Part shown: positions 45,321-53,817 of the stretch, one piece after another
How positions within the stretch are numbered: the first letter of the stretch is position 1
Layout: every line of letters begins with the position of its first letter
Assembly (NCBI GenBank): GCA_963665925.1
Contig: OY762511.1
Coordinates: forward strand, 248,001 to 312,000
Direction: 5' to 3'
Source: G963665925 sp963665925
Lineage (GTDB): Bacteria > Bacillota > Clostridia > Peptostreptococcales > Acidaminobacteraceae
Length of the DNA: 64,000 nt
Notes under the pieces: model-generated
Databases searched by the model: none
Told to the model about the DNA's origin: nothing
Seen by the model: the letters and a program-made list of their open reading frames with translations, nothing else
Position numbers and translations under genes: made by a program

Positions 45321-45635
45321 TTAGCTGCAGCTTCCGCCGCAAGAGCTGCAATCAGAAGACGCTTGGTTAACTGGTACTACCATATAACCATTGCCCATGA
45401 ACTCAACCTTGATTTCGCCCATTGCATCGTACAGATCTTTTTCCATAACGAAATGAATATCATTTGTATCGTCAAGTACATCTGAGTCTTTTTTCTCATC
45501 CAGAGAAAGTCCAAGAGTTGGACCGGCTCAGCCCATGCCTGCCAGGAAAATTCTTACGTTACCTGGTTGCTCTGGCTGAGACTCAATGATTTTCTTAATT
45601 TCGTTAATTGTATCTGGAGTAGTTACAACTTTCAT
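45321..45635 (-). CDS. HesB/IscA-like selenoprotein (in-frame UGA read as Sec)
   Basis: 104 codons with one in-frame TGA at 45528-45530 (residue 36), which breaks ordinary ORF calling. Upstream the frame reads MKVVTTPDTINEIKKIIESQ ... VRIFLAGMG; downstream AGPTLGLSLDEKKDSDVLDD and a Cys-rich tail (Cys96, Cys99, Cys103). In HesB/IscA relatives the first conserved ligand is Cys in a G-C-[SAG]-G motif at exactly this place; here it is UGA, as in the known HesB-like selenoproteins. AAAGGAGGG precedes the ATG and the frame is clean on both sides, so a decayed gene is unlikely. A possible bSECIS hairpin lies 25 bases after the UGA. Likely an Fe-S or redox role; the Sec machinery is outside the window. 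Confidence 0.82.
45492..45508 (-). promoter_or_regulatory. Candidate bacterial SECIS hairpin
   Basis: TTTCTC-TGGAT-GAGAAA: six perfect pairs and a five-base loop with G at its second position, 25 bases after the UGA. Bacterial SECIS elements need a short stem with a G-bearing loop about 16-37 bases from the UGA. A second hairpin (GTCCAA-CTC-TTGGAC) lies nearer. Structure prediction by eye only. Confidence 0.5.
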
Positions 45636-45664
45636 CAGAGTCCCTCCTTTTCAGGTTTATTCTT

Positions 45665-45694
45665 ACTATACCGCTAGGGTATAAAAAAAATCAA
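45665..45694 (-). promoter_or_regulatory. Promoter with overlapping palindrome for the HesB-like gene
   Basis: TTGATT, 18 bases, TATAGT on the minus strand. The palindrome TATACC-N5-GGTATA (45667-45683) covers the -10 and part of the spacer, the classical place for a repressor. It resembles CsoR/CstR operators and the palindrome at 23698-23716. Confidence 0.6.
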
Positions 45695-45699
45695 TACTT

Positions 45700-45960
45700 T
45701 TCGCACTCCAAATTGAAGTACTTTATTAGTATACTATCATATGCCCTTAAAGACAATGAACTTTTTGTGAACACTTACGCCCTCTGGGTAGGGGGTGTAT
45801 GCACGCTTTTGCCTTGGAAATATATTCCTATTCACAAACGAGTATTTGCAATGCTTTTAAGCTTCACTTCCAAATATAAAGTCAATTTGCAATTATTTAT
45901 CATCCATTTTTTTGTGCTATTTTTTTCTTCAAATCCTCATATTTTATGCAAATCAAACTA
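45700..45960. other. AT-rich gap between HesB-like and hemerythrin genes
   Basis: About 260 bases upstream of the HesB-like promoter. The only GC-rich patch is around 45780-45810 (CCCTCTGGGTAGGGGG). An open frame on the plus strand lacks a ribosome-binding site and is not supported. Confidence 0.45.
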
Positions 45961-45964
45961 AAAA

Positions 45965-46014
45965 AGCACTGTATTATGGCTTCTATAATACTATAGTACC
46001 CATAATACAGCGCT
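45965..46014 (-). terminator. Terminator of the bacteriohemerythrin gene
   Basis: AGC-CTGTATTATGG / CCATAATACAG-GCT long stem with a secondary inner stem, followed on the minus strand by TTTTTTAG. Confidence 0.88.
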
Positions 46015-46026
46015 TTACATTTTTTC

Positions 46027-46449
46027 TTATTTTACCGCTTCAAGGATGTAACTCTGAACTGTCCCACTGTACTTGAGGTCATCACCAATGATGTGTTTAA
46101 CAACCCAGGTCGAAACAAATTTTAAAATGTCCATGATAAACTCAGTCTGATTGTCATCTACAAGTGTCAGATCCACATCGTTGATTTTCTCAACAAACTT
46201 GCGATGCAGCTCTTTGTGCGCTTCAAGATCATCATATCCCGAGTCTGCCATGAGTTTTTCTTCTGCGTCAAAATGATATACCGTATAGTCTCTAAGACGT
46301 TCGATTGCATCAATAACATCATCATACAGATCGTCCGTCGAGTGATGCTTAACCAAGTCCATCAGTTCTGCACCAATTGATAAGAGATGCTTATGCTGTT
46401 TATCAATCTCGTCAACACCTACTGAGTAATCATCGTTCCACTCAAACAT
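46027..46449 (-). CDS. Bacteriohemerythrin
   Basis: 140-aa four-helix oxygen-binding protein with a di-iron site. All ligands are present: His19, His59, Glu63 (HFDAE), His78 and His82 (HKELH), His119 and Asp124 (HIIGDD). The N-terminus FEWNDDYSVGVDEIDKQHKHLL is standard. Single domain, no fusion. It likely buffers or senses oxygen for an anaerobe, and lies between Fe-S protein genes and close to a chemoreceptor. Own promoter and terminator. Confidence 0.95.
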   Translation of the reverse strand: MFEWNDDYSVGVDEIDKQHKHLLSIGAELMDLVKHHSTDDLYDDVIDAIERLRDYTVYHFDAEEKLMADSGYDDLEAHKELHRKFVEKINDVDLTLVDDNQTEFIMDILKFVSTWVVKHIIGDDLKYSGTVQSYILEAVK

Positions 46450-46511
46450 TTTCTAACCTCCCACTTGTACCTTGCTTTCTCTCTCTCACACCTATTCACA
46501 CTACATTGTCT

Positions 46512-46540
46512 ATCATATTTAAAAAAAGCTCTAAAATCAA
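46512..46540 (-). promoter_or_regulatory. Sigma-A promoter of the bacteriohemerythrin gene
   Basis: TTGATT, 17 bases, TATGAT on the minus strand, about 60 bases before the start. Confidence 0.7.
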
Positions 46541-46653
46541 CACAAAAACCTAATACAATTTACTACTTTATAAAAACTGAAGTGCTGTCATTGCGTGCAC
46601 GCAAGCAGCGCCTTATATGGAAAACATAAAAAATTTACTCTTTACAGACATAA

Positions 46654-46686
46654 AACAAGGACTGCAACCCGTTCGCAGTCCTTGTT
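46654..46686 (-). terminator. Terminator of the membrane 4Fe-4S gene
   Basis: Twelve-bp perfect stem AACAAGGACTGC / GCAGTCCTTGTT followed by TTTATG on the minus strand. Confidence 0.85.
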
Positions 46687-46715
46687 CCCCCAAAATCGTT
46701 CTCCCCTTATCTTAA

Positions 46716-47201
46716 TCACTTAATTGTGAACTTAAGACTGTTTTTAGGACATGCGTCAACACAGGCCATACACTTCGAACAGTTAAAAGCCTCAGAGGCG
46801 GAAATCTTTGCAGCATCGAAGACACTTTTTTCCTTGTCAAATGTGGTAATATAGCACACTTTGTCACACAGTCCACATGACACGCAGGTGTCATCCTTTT
46901 TGATTTTGAATAGGGAATGTTTATTCAGAATCCCCTGAACCCAAGAAATCGGGCAACCAACCTTGTAGTAGTTGTACATGTGCAGCTTTGCTTCATCCTC
47001 TTTCATATTCCGAGTCAGAAAGCTTTTCAGGAGCCCAACAGGACACATCCACTTGCAAAACACCTTGCCGAAAACAGCCCCCAGCAAAATAGACCCTAAA
47101 AACACATAGAGCAGACCATTTTGAAAATAGGAAATTATAAAGTATACAAGTGCTGCAAATAGAGCTTGTACGACAGTTCGATTGTTAATCAGCGTTTTCA
47201 T
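46716..47201 (-). CDS. NapH/CcoG-like membrane 4Fe-4S ferredoxin
   Basis: 161 aa. Two N-terminal helices (VVQALFAALVYFIISYF and LLYVFLGSILLGAVFG), a CKWMCP motif (Cys49, Cys53) as in NapH/RdxA proteins plus Cys83-Pro, then two 4Fe-4S clusters with ligands Cys106/109/112/116 and Cys141/144/147/151. It probably passes electrons between membrane and cytoplasm. Start at 47201 with GAGGTGG upstream; a longer frame runs through the palindrome. The promoter is excellent and a GC-rich palindrome lies at +1. Partner enzyme unknown. Confidence 0.87.
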   Translation of the reverse strand: MKTLINNRTVVQALFAALVYFIISYFQNGLLYVFLGSILLGAVFGKVFCKWMCPVGLLKSFLTRNMKEDEAKLHMYNYYKVGCPISWVQGILNKHSLFKIKKDDTCVSCGLCDKVCYITTFDKEKSVFDAAKISASEAFNCSKCMACVDACPKNSLKFTIK

Positions 47202-47220
47202 ATTCCACCTCAATTCAAAA

Positions 47221-47241
47221 GACCCCCTACCATAGGGGGTC
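47221..47241. promoter_or_regulatory. GC-rich palindrome GACCCCCTA-N3-TAGGGGGTC
   Basis: Perfect nine-base arms around CCA, directly downstream of the -10 of the 4Fe-4S gene promoter. CsoR operators have the same CCCC...GGGG layout. It could instead be a 5' hairpin or a weak terminator for the upstream chemoreceptor gene, since GGTCTTTT follows. Confidence 0.5.
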
Positions 47242-47247
47242 TTTGTC

Positions 47248-47277
47248 ATTATAGCAGAGTACGCTATGCTTTGTAAA
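47248..47277 (-). promoter_or_regulatory. Sigma-A promoter of the membrane 4Fe-4S gene
   Basis: TTTACA, 18 bases, consensus TATAAT on the minus strand. Confidence 0.75.
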
Positions 47278-47282
47278 TAAAA

Positions 47283-49391
47283 TTATTCACTGACCTTGAA
47301 CTGGCTCATCTGCGCATTGAGGCTGATGGATATCTCATTCAGCTTCTCTGCAGCTCTCGCCACTTCTTCTACAGCGCTTGTTTGCTGGTCCATTGCAGCA
47401 TTAACTTCCTGTGAAGCTGCTGCTGTTTCTTCTGAAACAGCTGAAATGTTTCCAATGGCACTGACAATTTTGTCCTTGTCTTCAATCAGCTCTTCCACAG
47501 ATGACTTGATGCTGTAAATCTGCTCTACGATCTTCGTAACCGAAATGGAGATATCTTCAAAGGAAGTATCCACATTTGTTACAGCCTCTGTCTGTTCAGA
47601 TCCGATGGCCTTAACAACCTTCATTTCCTCTACGGTTCTTGAACTGTCGGAAATGATATTTGTGACAATCTCCCTAATTTCATCTGCAGCGCCACTTGAT
47701 TCTTCAGCAAGTTTTCTGATTTCCTCGGCAACAACCGCAAAGCCTCTTCCGTGTTCACCTGCACGTGCAGCTTCAATAGAAGCATTCAGCGCAAGCAGAT
47801 TTGTTTGAACCGCAATATCACTGATGGTGTTCAGAATCGCATCTATGGACTGGGTGTTGCTGTCCAACTCACCTACTGCTCTCTCGATTCGCGTATTGGC
47901 ATCTTCCGCACGCTGTGTTTTATCCTTGAGCACATTCATCATTTCCATGCCCTGTACATTGGAATTGACCACTTCTTCAGTTACAAGGATCATCGATTCT
48001 GTTCGAGAGCTAAGTTCCATGAACTTGTCAGACAGCGTTTGCGCTATTACAACACCTTGCTCTGCATCAATCGCCTGCTCTGACGCACCTTTTGAAATCT
48101 CTTCGACTGTCTTTGCAACTTCATCTGCCGATGCGCTTGCCTGTTCAGCCGTCGCTGCCAGATTCTGAGCTGAGAATGTTACATCCTCAGACACACTTTT
48201 TATGTTTTTAATCAGCGTACTCAGCTGCTCCAATGTATCCTTGAAGTATCTGGACAAAAGTCCAATCTCGTCTGTTGAAGCAGAGTCAATCTGGACCGTC
48301 ATATCTCCAGTTTTAACCTTCTCCATAACGCCAAGTACCTTCTTAATTTGTCCTGTAATGCTCTTTGAAAAGACTACTGCTACCGTCAGCGCAATGAGCA
48401 GTGTTCCCGCACCAATAATCATGAGCCAGTTCAGAATGTCATATGCATCGCTCTTGAACTCATTCTCATTGATCACGCCAACCATGGTCCAGCCAAACTC
48501 CTCAATTTTCATGAGAACAGCATAATTGCCGTTGTCGAGCATGACTATTTCCTGGCCTGTCTCAATGGCATCATAAATCTTATCAAAATCGCCTTTTCCT
48601 TCGCTGTAGGCTGCTTTTACCGGGTCTTCCAGCGAAGCGGTGTCAGGTTTTAACGGTATGCCTATAAGTTTAGAATCCTTATAGGTCATGAAATTCTGAA
48701 ACTGGTCCACTAAAAACACATAGCCGGTTTCCCCAATTCGAAGCTCATTGATTTCATTGGCCATTTCAGTAAGCAGTACATCCATGCCCACAACGCCTTC
48801 AAGAGAGCTTCCATTATAGACCGGGTTTGCAACGGTAATGACCAGATCACCTGTTGAAAAATCCGCGTAAGGCTCCGTCCAGATCATATCCTTCGCATCG
48901 GCCGCAGCCTGATACCATGGACGCTTTCTCGGGTCATAACCTTCACCAACCACCCCATCGGGACGTTCAAACATATCCCCGTTCTTGGTTCCAAAATAGA
49001 CCCACTGCAAATCTGGATTCAGATTCTGGAAGTTGTTCAGCAGCTCCCACATTTTACTTCGGTTGGGATCATTGCCATATGCAGCCTGAAACTTGCTGTC
49101 ATAGTCCATGATTTTATCAGTTCCCGGACTGCTCAGCGTGTTGGCTTTCATAAAGCCGCTGTTCTGTCCCATGGCCTTGACCATAACCTCATACTTCTTC
49201 AAGTAGTTGAATATGGATGCCTCAGACTGATGCATCAGCTGCTTTGATGTTTCCTCACTGTTTATCTTGAGTATTTCCGTAGACTTACCAAACATACCGT
49301 AACCCATTACGATAAGCGGTACCACGATGATTAGAGCGAATACAGTGATCAGCTTAAAACCTATACCTCTTTTGATTCTACTTTCATCCAT
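47283..49391 (-). CDS. Methyl-accepting chemotaxis protein with double Cache domain
   Basis: 702 aa transmembrane chemoreceptor. TM1 about 12-32 (FKLITVFALIIVVPLIVMGYGMF), external dCache_1 domain (about 40-320; DLQWVYFGTKNGDMFERPDG, RKRPWYQAAADAKDMIWTEPYADFSTGDLVITVANPVY, the pattern of amino-acid-type dCache), TM2 (about 325-348), HAMP, and signalling domain with hairpin tip region IEAARAGEHGRGFAVVAEEIRKLAEES. No C-terminal CheR tether. GGGGG before the ATG. It signals through CheA/CheW (outside the window) to the flagellar motor. Confidence 0.95.
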   Translation of the reverse strand: MDESRIKRGIGFKLITVFALIIVVPLIVMGYGMFGKSTEILKINSEETSKQLMHQSEASIFNYLKKYEVMVKAMGQNSGFMKANTLSSPGTDKIMDYDSKFQAAYGNDPNRSKMWELLNNFQNLNPDLQWVYFGTKNGDMFERPDGVVGEGYDPRKRPWYQAAADAKDMIWTEPYADFSTGDLVITVANPVYNGSSLEGVVGMDVLLTEMANEINELRIGETGYVFLVDQFQNFMTYKDSKLIGIPLKPDTASLEDPVKAAYSEGKGDFDKIYDAIETGQEIVMLDNGNYAVLMKIEEFGWTMVGVINENEFKSDAYDILNWLMIIGAGTLLIALTVAVVFSKSITGQIKKVLGVMEKVKTGDMTVQIDSASTDEIGLLSRYFKDTLEQLSTLIKNIKSVSEDVTFSAQNLAATAEQASASADEVAKTVEEISKGASEQAIDAEQGVVIAQTLSDKFMELSSRTESMILVTEEVVNSNVQGMEMMNVLKDKTQRAEDANTRIERAVGELDSNTQSIDAILNTISDIAVQTNLLALNASIEAARAGEHGRGFAVVAEEIRKLAEESSGAADEIREIVTNIISDSSRTVEEMKVVKAIGSEQTEAVTNVDTSFEDISISVTKIVEQIYSIKSSVEELIEDKDKIVSAIGNISAVSEETAAASQEVNAAMDQQTSAVEEVARAAEKLNEISISLNAQMSQFKVSE

Positions 49392-49583
49392 TGCTACATC
49401 CCCCTTATAATCGGACAGTTGTTACAAATACGAAATATTTTAAACCGTCCATTTCTATAGTATACCGAAACTTCAATAAAATTCATATATATTCAAATTA
49501 ACGCAATCTTCTGACGACATTTTTAAATATCTTTTAACTTGACCTTGCAAAGTGCGCATATCCTTGCCACAAAAACCAGAAAA

Positions 49584-49618
49584 GGGACAGATAACCCGAA
49601 TTTCGGATTTTCTGTCCC
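49584..49618 (-). terminator. Terminator of the lipoprotein gene
   Basis: GGGACAGA / TCTGTCCC stem with inner CCGAA / TTCGG, followed on the minus strand by TTTTCTGGTTTTTG. Confidence 0.85.
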
Positions 49619-49671
49619 CCTGTCCATAGGCGCTTTACAGGCCTAGTCGCCTTATTCATTTTGCAGCCAAT

Positions 49672-51327
49672 TTAGTCCAGCAATTCATAAAGGGAAATGC
49701 TGCTGACTGTATCCTCTTCGCTTACGACTGCTTCATTATCAAAGCCAATACCATTGACAGTCAGTGCATATCCATCCAAGCTGTATACATATTTCGCAAA
49801 GGTGTCGTCGTGATGGCTGTAAATATTCTCAAGCTTTTGACCAAGTGTATTTATAGTCTTAAGAACCTTGTCTCCATAGGCGATGTTCGAAATCTTGTAC
49901 TCCGGGCCTGTCACATTCAAGTAATTGATTCGTTCTGTTCCTGTCAGTGTTTCAGCGTCATGATATACAGTAAAGGCAATGCCTTCCCCTGACCAGCTGG
50001 ATGAATACATGAAATAACCGCCATCATCCATGCGCTCCAGTGCAGCCTTGTCTATGCCGACAATTTGACAGATTTCATCGAGGGTCGGCATTTTTTCGAA
50101 GTTATATGCGGACTGGCCACTTATGATCTTATAATATCCGTCAGAAACCTCGAATGTGTAGCCCTTTGCTGTTATCTTATCAACAGCTTCCCTGAAATCC
50201 GAATTCTCCATGGCTGGACTGTCAAAGATATTTGCTTCTTCGACCCCATACCCGCTAAGACAAAGTCCCTTTATCACACTTTGATAGTAGTCGACAGGAA
50301 AATCCTCTGAGCTGTGGTCTACCCATACGTCTGTATTATCTGCGTCAAGACGCTCATAGTCCTTGACCATCAAATAGCCCATGGCGTCATAGGCCGTTGT
50401 AAGATCGACTTCTAGGACGTAGGCCATGCTTGAATCTGTAATCATCGGGAATCCTTCGATATTGTAGATAAAGTTACTTCTGTCCACATAGTTTTCAAGT
50501 TCTGTATCTTCAAAGGAAATATGGTCATAGGTAATCCCATACAGCTCTATGGGGTCAGAGAGTTCCAGCAAGAGACAGTAGGGGGCGATATTGCACGTCA
50601 AGCGGCCCTGAACCTGGACCATCTGATCGGTAGCAACTTCATCAGATGTAAACGCCGAGACCGTTACAGAATACATGCCGCTCTCTTCATTATCATCCAC
50701 AATGATATTCTCTATGAAGGCCATGCCCATAACCGAATGGTCTTCAGAATCTTTTGCCGCCTCGTAGTACTTGGCTTCAATGGTGGAAGCTTCGGTGTTT
50801 AGCCCGTAATCTTTTCCCGTTAGACCTTCCATGACTTCTTCTTCCCCATTGGGTAAGGCAGGGTTTTCAACGATGATCACCTTGTCAAAAATGGGCGCAT
50901 GGATATCCAGGAAGAAGAAATCATACTCAGTATTATAGATCAGCTCTGCTGGAACAGTTTCAACTGCTTTCAGCTCATAGCCAAACATACGCGTGTATCC
51001 GTCTGTTTGGTGATAGTAATCACTGACCAGCTCAAAGCTTTTCGATGGCTTGAACCCAGCCTTAAGCATGTCTGTGTAGTAAACGTCATCTCGGCGTTCC
51101 ACCTTGGAATCTGATTCAAGTGCTTGGTCTTCGCCATCTTGCTCAGTTCCAGAAGCAGCATCAGTTTCATCTGCATTATCTTCAGCATCAGCCTCTGCCT
51201 GCATTTCAGCTTCAAGCTCCGCTCTGACTTCCTCTCGAATCTCTTCTTCCGTCTTTTGTGGTGTACCGGATGCACATCCCGTTAGAGTAAGTGCTAGTGT
51301 AAGCATAAGTATCAAAAATTTATTCAT
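49672..51327 (-). CDS. Uncharacterised secreted lipoprotein
   Basis: 551 aa. Lipoprotein signal MNKFLILMLTLALTLTGC (Cys18), then a helical and acidic linker (residues 25-80, Glu/Asp/Ala-rich, coiled-coil-like), followed by a globular region of about 470 residues rich in Asp, Tyr and beta strands. I do not recognise the family. The tail (DEICQIVGIDKAALERMDDGGYFMYSSSWSGEGIAF...) shows no catalytic motif. Monocistronic with terminator. It should be anchored to the outer face of the cell membrane. Confidence 0.7.
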   Translation of the reverse strand: MNKFLILMLTLALTLTGCASGTPQKTEEEIREEVRAELEAEMQAEADAEDNADETDAASGTEQDGEDQALESDSKVERRDDVYYTDMLKAGFKPSKSFELVSDYYHQTDGYTRMFGYELKAVETVPAELIYNTEYDFFFLDIHAPIFDKVIIVENPALPNGEEEVMEGLTGKDYGLNTEASTIEAKYYEAAKDSEDHSVMGMAFIENIIVDDNEESGMYSVTVSAFTSDEVATDQMVQVQGRLTCNIAPYCLLLELSDPIELYGITYDHISFEDTELENYVDRSNFIYNIEGFPMITDSSMAYVLEVDLTTAYDAMGYLMVKDYERLDADNTDVWVDHSSEDFPVDYYQSVIKGLCLSGYGVEEANIFDSPAMENSDFREAVDKITAKGYTFEVSDGYYKIISGQSAYNFEKMPTLDEICQIVGIDKAALERMDDGGYFMYSSSWSGEGIAFTVYHDAETLTGTERINYLNVTGPEYKISNIAYGDKVLKTINTLGQKLENIYSHHDDTFAKYVYSLDGYALTVNGIGFDNEAVVSEEDTVSSISLYELLD

Positions 51328-51519
51328 AGTATATTCTACAAAGGTTGTCGCCTATGTATGCTCCTTCCACTTCGTGTTTCCATAAGCAGTATTGCCTTGC
51401 TAAGTATATCCCCCTTCACATTTTTAATCATATTTCAATGGTAACACTAATTTTGCTGGTGAATTGCAAAAAAATCTTTGCATTCAAACCCTTTTAAATC
51501 CATCTGAGCACGGTATTTA

Positions 51520-52608
51520 TCATGCCATTGCTTCCAGTCTTAATACAGCCAGTTTGAGCATGTCGCCTGTAACCTGATAAGGGTAATGATTTAGGTCGGA
51601 CATTTGGGTAATGGTCTCAAAGAGCCCTTCAAACTCTGCATAGGTCATGTCTATGTCTGAAAGTCTGACAGGGAGGCCCAGCCTTCTGTTAAGGCCATAG
51701 ATTTCTCTGAAGGCGCCTTCGTCGCCATCCACGAGAAGTGCAATAAGTACGCCAAAGCCTACAACTTCTCCGTGCAGATGCTTTTCTTCAATTGCCGGAA
51801 ATGCCGTAAGTGCGTAAAATACTGCATGTGCCAGCCCGCTGTTGTAGTCCGGTGTGAAATCTCGCGTCAGGAAAATCGAGGCGATGGCAGTTGTAACGAT
51901 GATTGCCAGAACCGTTTCTTCAAGTTCCACTGAGCAGGTCCCCTTCTGATTGTCTGCATATCCTCGAGGACCGTTGACAAGAAGGGGCTCCAGGCACATC
52001 TTACTTGTATTGACGCCCATGGCCGTATAATGCGGCAGAACCTCTACACGAGATGAAATGACCGCTTCAAAACACTTTGCGTATGTATCGCCAATACCTG
52101 CCCACAAATACTTGGCAGGTGCAGCAGCTATGATTTCCGTGTCAATGAATGCATGCCTTGGCGGTTCCAGAAAGAAATAGGGTTTCTGAAAGGTCCCGTC
52201 TTCACTGTACATGATCGAAACCGTCGTACATGCCGCACAGTTTGAAGCAATTGTCGGAAAGCTGAAAATTGTCTTTCCAGTCTGCTCACACAGGCACTTG
52301 CAGGTATCGATGACCTTGCCGCCGCCGACTGCAAAGACCATATCTGCCTCAAGAAAGGCTGGAACCTGCTTGAGCTTCTCAACCGTCTCAAAGGTGCAAT
52401 CTTTTCCATAGAGGATATAGTCCAGTATGACAATGCCGGACTGCTCTGCTGCCCTGTCCAGTTTTTCCTTCGCTGCTGCCATGGCCCGCGTTCCGCCAAT
52501 GACAACCGCCTTGCTCCCGCAAGGTCTGCAAACCTTACCCATTTTTTCATAAACAGCATTTCCAATGGAATACTGAGGCAAATGAAGTTCATAATTATTC
52601 AGTCTCAT
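51520..52608 (-). CDS. Iron-containing alcohol dehydrogenase (glycerol dehydrogenase-like)
   Basis: 362 aa. NAD-binding GGGKVIDTCKCLCEQTGK (about 92-109), the TIASNCAACTTVSIMYSEDG loop, metal ligands Asp in AGIGDTYAKCFEAVIS (about 170-185) and His in GLAHAVFYAL and KHLHGEVVGFGVLIAL. This is the GldA/Fe-ADH fold; the substrate may be a polyol, aldehyde or a 2-keto compound. It overlaps the preceding transporter gene by 14 bases, so both are made together under the T-box. No terminator is obvious within 100 bases downstream. Confidence 0.88.
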   Translation of the reverse strand: MRLNNYELHLPQYSIGNAVYEKMGKVCRPCGSKAVVIGGTRAMAAAKEKLDRAAEQSGIVILDYILYGKDCTFETVEKLKQVPAFLEADMVFAVGGGKVIDTCKCLCEQTGKTIFSFPTIASNCAACTTVSIMYSEDGTFQKPYFFLEPPRHAFIDTEIIAAAPAKYLWAGIGDTYAKCFEAVISSRVEVLPHYTAMGVNTSKMCLEPLLVNGPRGYADNQKGTCSVELEETVLAIIVTTAIASIFLTRDFTPDYNSGLAHAVFYALTAFPAIEEKHLHGEVVGFGVLIALLVDGDEGAFREIYGLNRRLGLPVRLSDIDMTYAEFEGLFETITQMSDLNHYPYQVTGDMLKLAVLRLEAMA

Positions 52609-53752
52609 ACTCTATATGCTCCTTTCTAAATGCACCGCTCAATGCGTGCAGAACAAACGGAATGACAATAACAAAGAGGGTTGCATACCCGATGTATGAA
52701 TAGCCCCGTCCGACAAGCGGAATCAGCCCAAACTGAGCCACTGAAAATGCCAGTGCCGTAAAGAGGAAGGAAACCACGATGTAGTGCACCCGTTTAACTT
52801 GTGTTTTCTTTTCAACTTGCCTGATTGTGCGTTCAACAATCCCAGCAATCATGGTTACCCCTGTCGAAACTGCGCCAAGGATAATCAGCACAGATATGAG
52901 TGGCGTTAGGAAACTGGCGCCGACACCCTTTTGAACCATAAGCAGCATAGGCACAGATACCTGACTCAGTTCTGGCGAATATGCCACGGCAAGCAGTCCA
53001 ACTACAGCAAGTTCCATGACGACTGTATTGAGTATGAACATGTAAAGCATGGATTTTCCAATTTCCTTTTCACTTTGAACCCCCTCCACATGCTGGTACA
53101 TAAGCCCGATGGCTGTCAGCTGGAAGATGCCATAAACTGCAGAACGCATAATGGCCTGCCCAATACCGCCCGAGGCTTTGGCGCCAACCGGCAATTCACC
53201 AGCGGCCAGATTGTGCAGTGCCTGAAGGATGGTGTCGAACTGGGCGATAATATTTGGAAGCAGAACCACCAGAAGACCGCCAATGACCATGACCGACAAG
53301 ACTGTCGAGCACTTTCGCACGATCGCTGTTCCAAATATGGTCACAAATAAAATCGTGATTCCTATGAAGAGTGTACAGAGCATATAGGGTAGACCCGTAA
53401 GCGTATTTAGAATGGAAGCCCCTGTTGCAAAGGCAACCGCTGGTGCCAGGCATACCATGACAATGTACTCGATTTCATAAAGATTTGAAAACAGACCGCG
53501 CGCAGGTCCATAAAAATGATTGGAAAAGCTCCTATAGTCATAGGTTCTATTTCTGAAGGCGTACCGCATGCCGTAAAAATAGAAGGCAGCCATAATGCCC
53601 TGGGCCAGAACGGGTGTCAGCAGTGCCCAGATGCCATAGTTGATAAAATACTGATAGATTTGCGCCCCTGAGGCGAACCCGCCGCCGAACTGCGTAATAA
53701 AGCCTACAAATGCAATTCCCATGGCGAGTGAATTTGATGTGTTCTTTTTCAT
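52595..53752 (-). CDS. YkvI-family APC-superfamily membrane protein
   Basis: 385 aa with 10-11 helices. The start AMGIAFVGFITQFGGGFASGAQIYQYFINYGIWALLTPVLAQGIMAAFYFYGMRYAF is the YkvI signature. Proteins of this family resemble amino-acid/cation symporters but have no proven substrate. Start at 53752 with AAAAGGAGG; a longer reading starts inside the repeat element. The T-box ahead implies induction when a given tRNA is uncharged, so an amino acid or a related nitrogen compound is the likely cargo. Confidence 0.85.
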   Translation of the reverse strand: MKKNTSNSLAMGIAFVGFITQFGGGFASGAQIYQYFINYGIWALLTPVLAQGIMAAFYFYGMRYAFRNRTYDYRSFSNHFYGPARGLFSNLYEIEYIVMVCLAPAVAFATGASILNTLTGLPYMLCTLFIGITILFVTIFGTAIVRKCSTVLSVMVIGGLLVVLLPNIIAQFDTILQALHNLAAGELPVGAKASGGIGQAIMRSAVYGIFQLTAIGLMYQHVEGVQSEKEIGKSMLYMFILNTVVMELAVVGLLAVAYSPELSQVSVPMLLMVQKGVGASFLTPLISVLIILGAVSTGVTMIAGIVERTIRQVEKKTQVKRVHYIVVSFLFTALAFSVAQFGLIPLVGRGYSYIGYATLFVIVIPFVLHALSGAFRKEHIEYETE

Positions 53753-53817
53753 TTTGCTACCTCCTTTTAGGTGCTTATGTCGCTGTTCTTTGTTTGGTCT
53801 GTCTGCTAGAATGCACT

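Noticed and set aside
45321..45635. Reading the HesB-like gene as a pseudogene or two fragments
   Set aside because: Both parts are in one frame, each conserved in pattern, with intact start and end signals, and the UGA falls on a functional Cys position. I keep the selenoprotein reading but note it depends on Sec machinery elsewhere.
45713..45961. 82-codon frame on the plus strand
   Set aside because: It lacks a plausible start signal and homology-like pattern; it spans an AT-rich gap.
47221..47241. Palindrome read only as the chemoreceptor terminator
   Set aside because: A consensus promoter for the 4Fe-4S gene lies between the chemoreceptor stop and this palindrome, so it is at least also part of the downstream unit; the T-run after it is short.
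49440..49480. Sigma-D promoter before the chemoreceptor gene
   Set aside because: TCCGATTA near 49410 resembles the -10 but lies too close to the ribosome-binding site and lacks a -35; a TATACT at about 49460 is more likely a sigma-A -10, without a clear -35.
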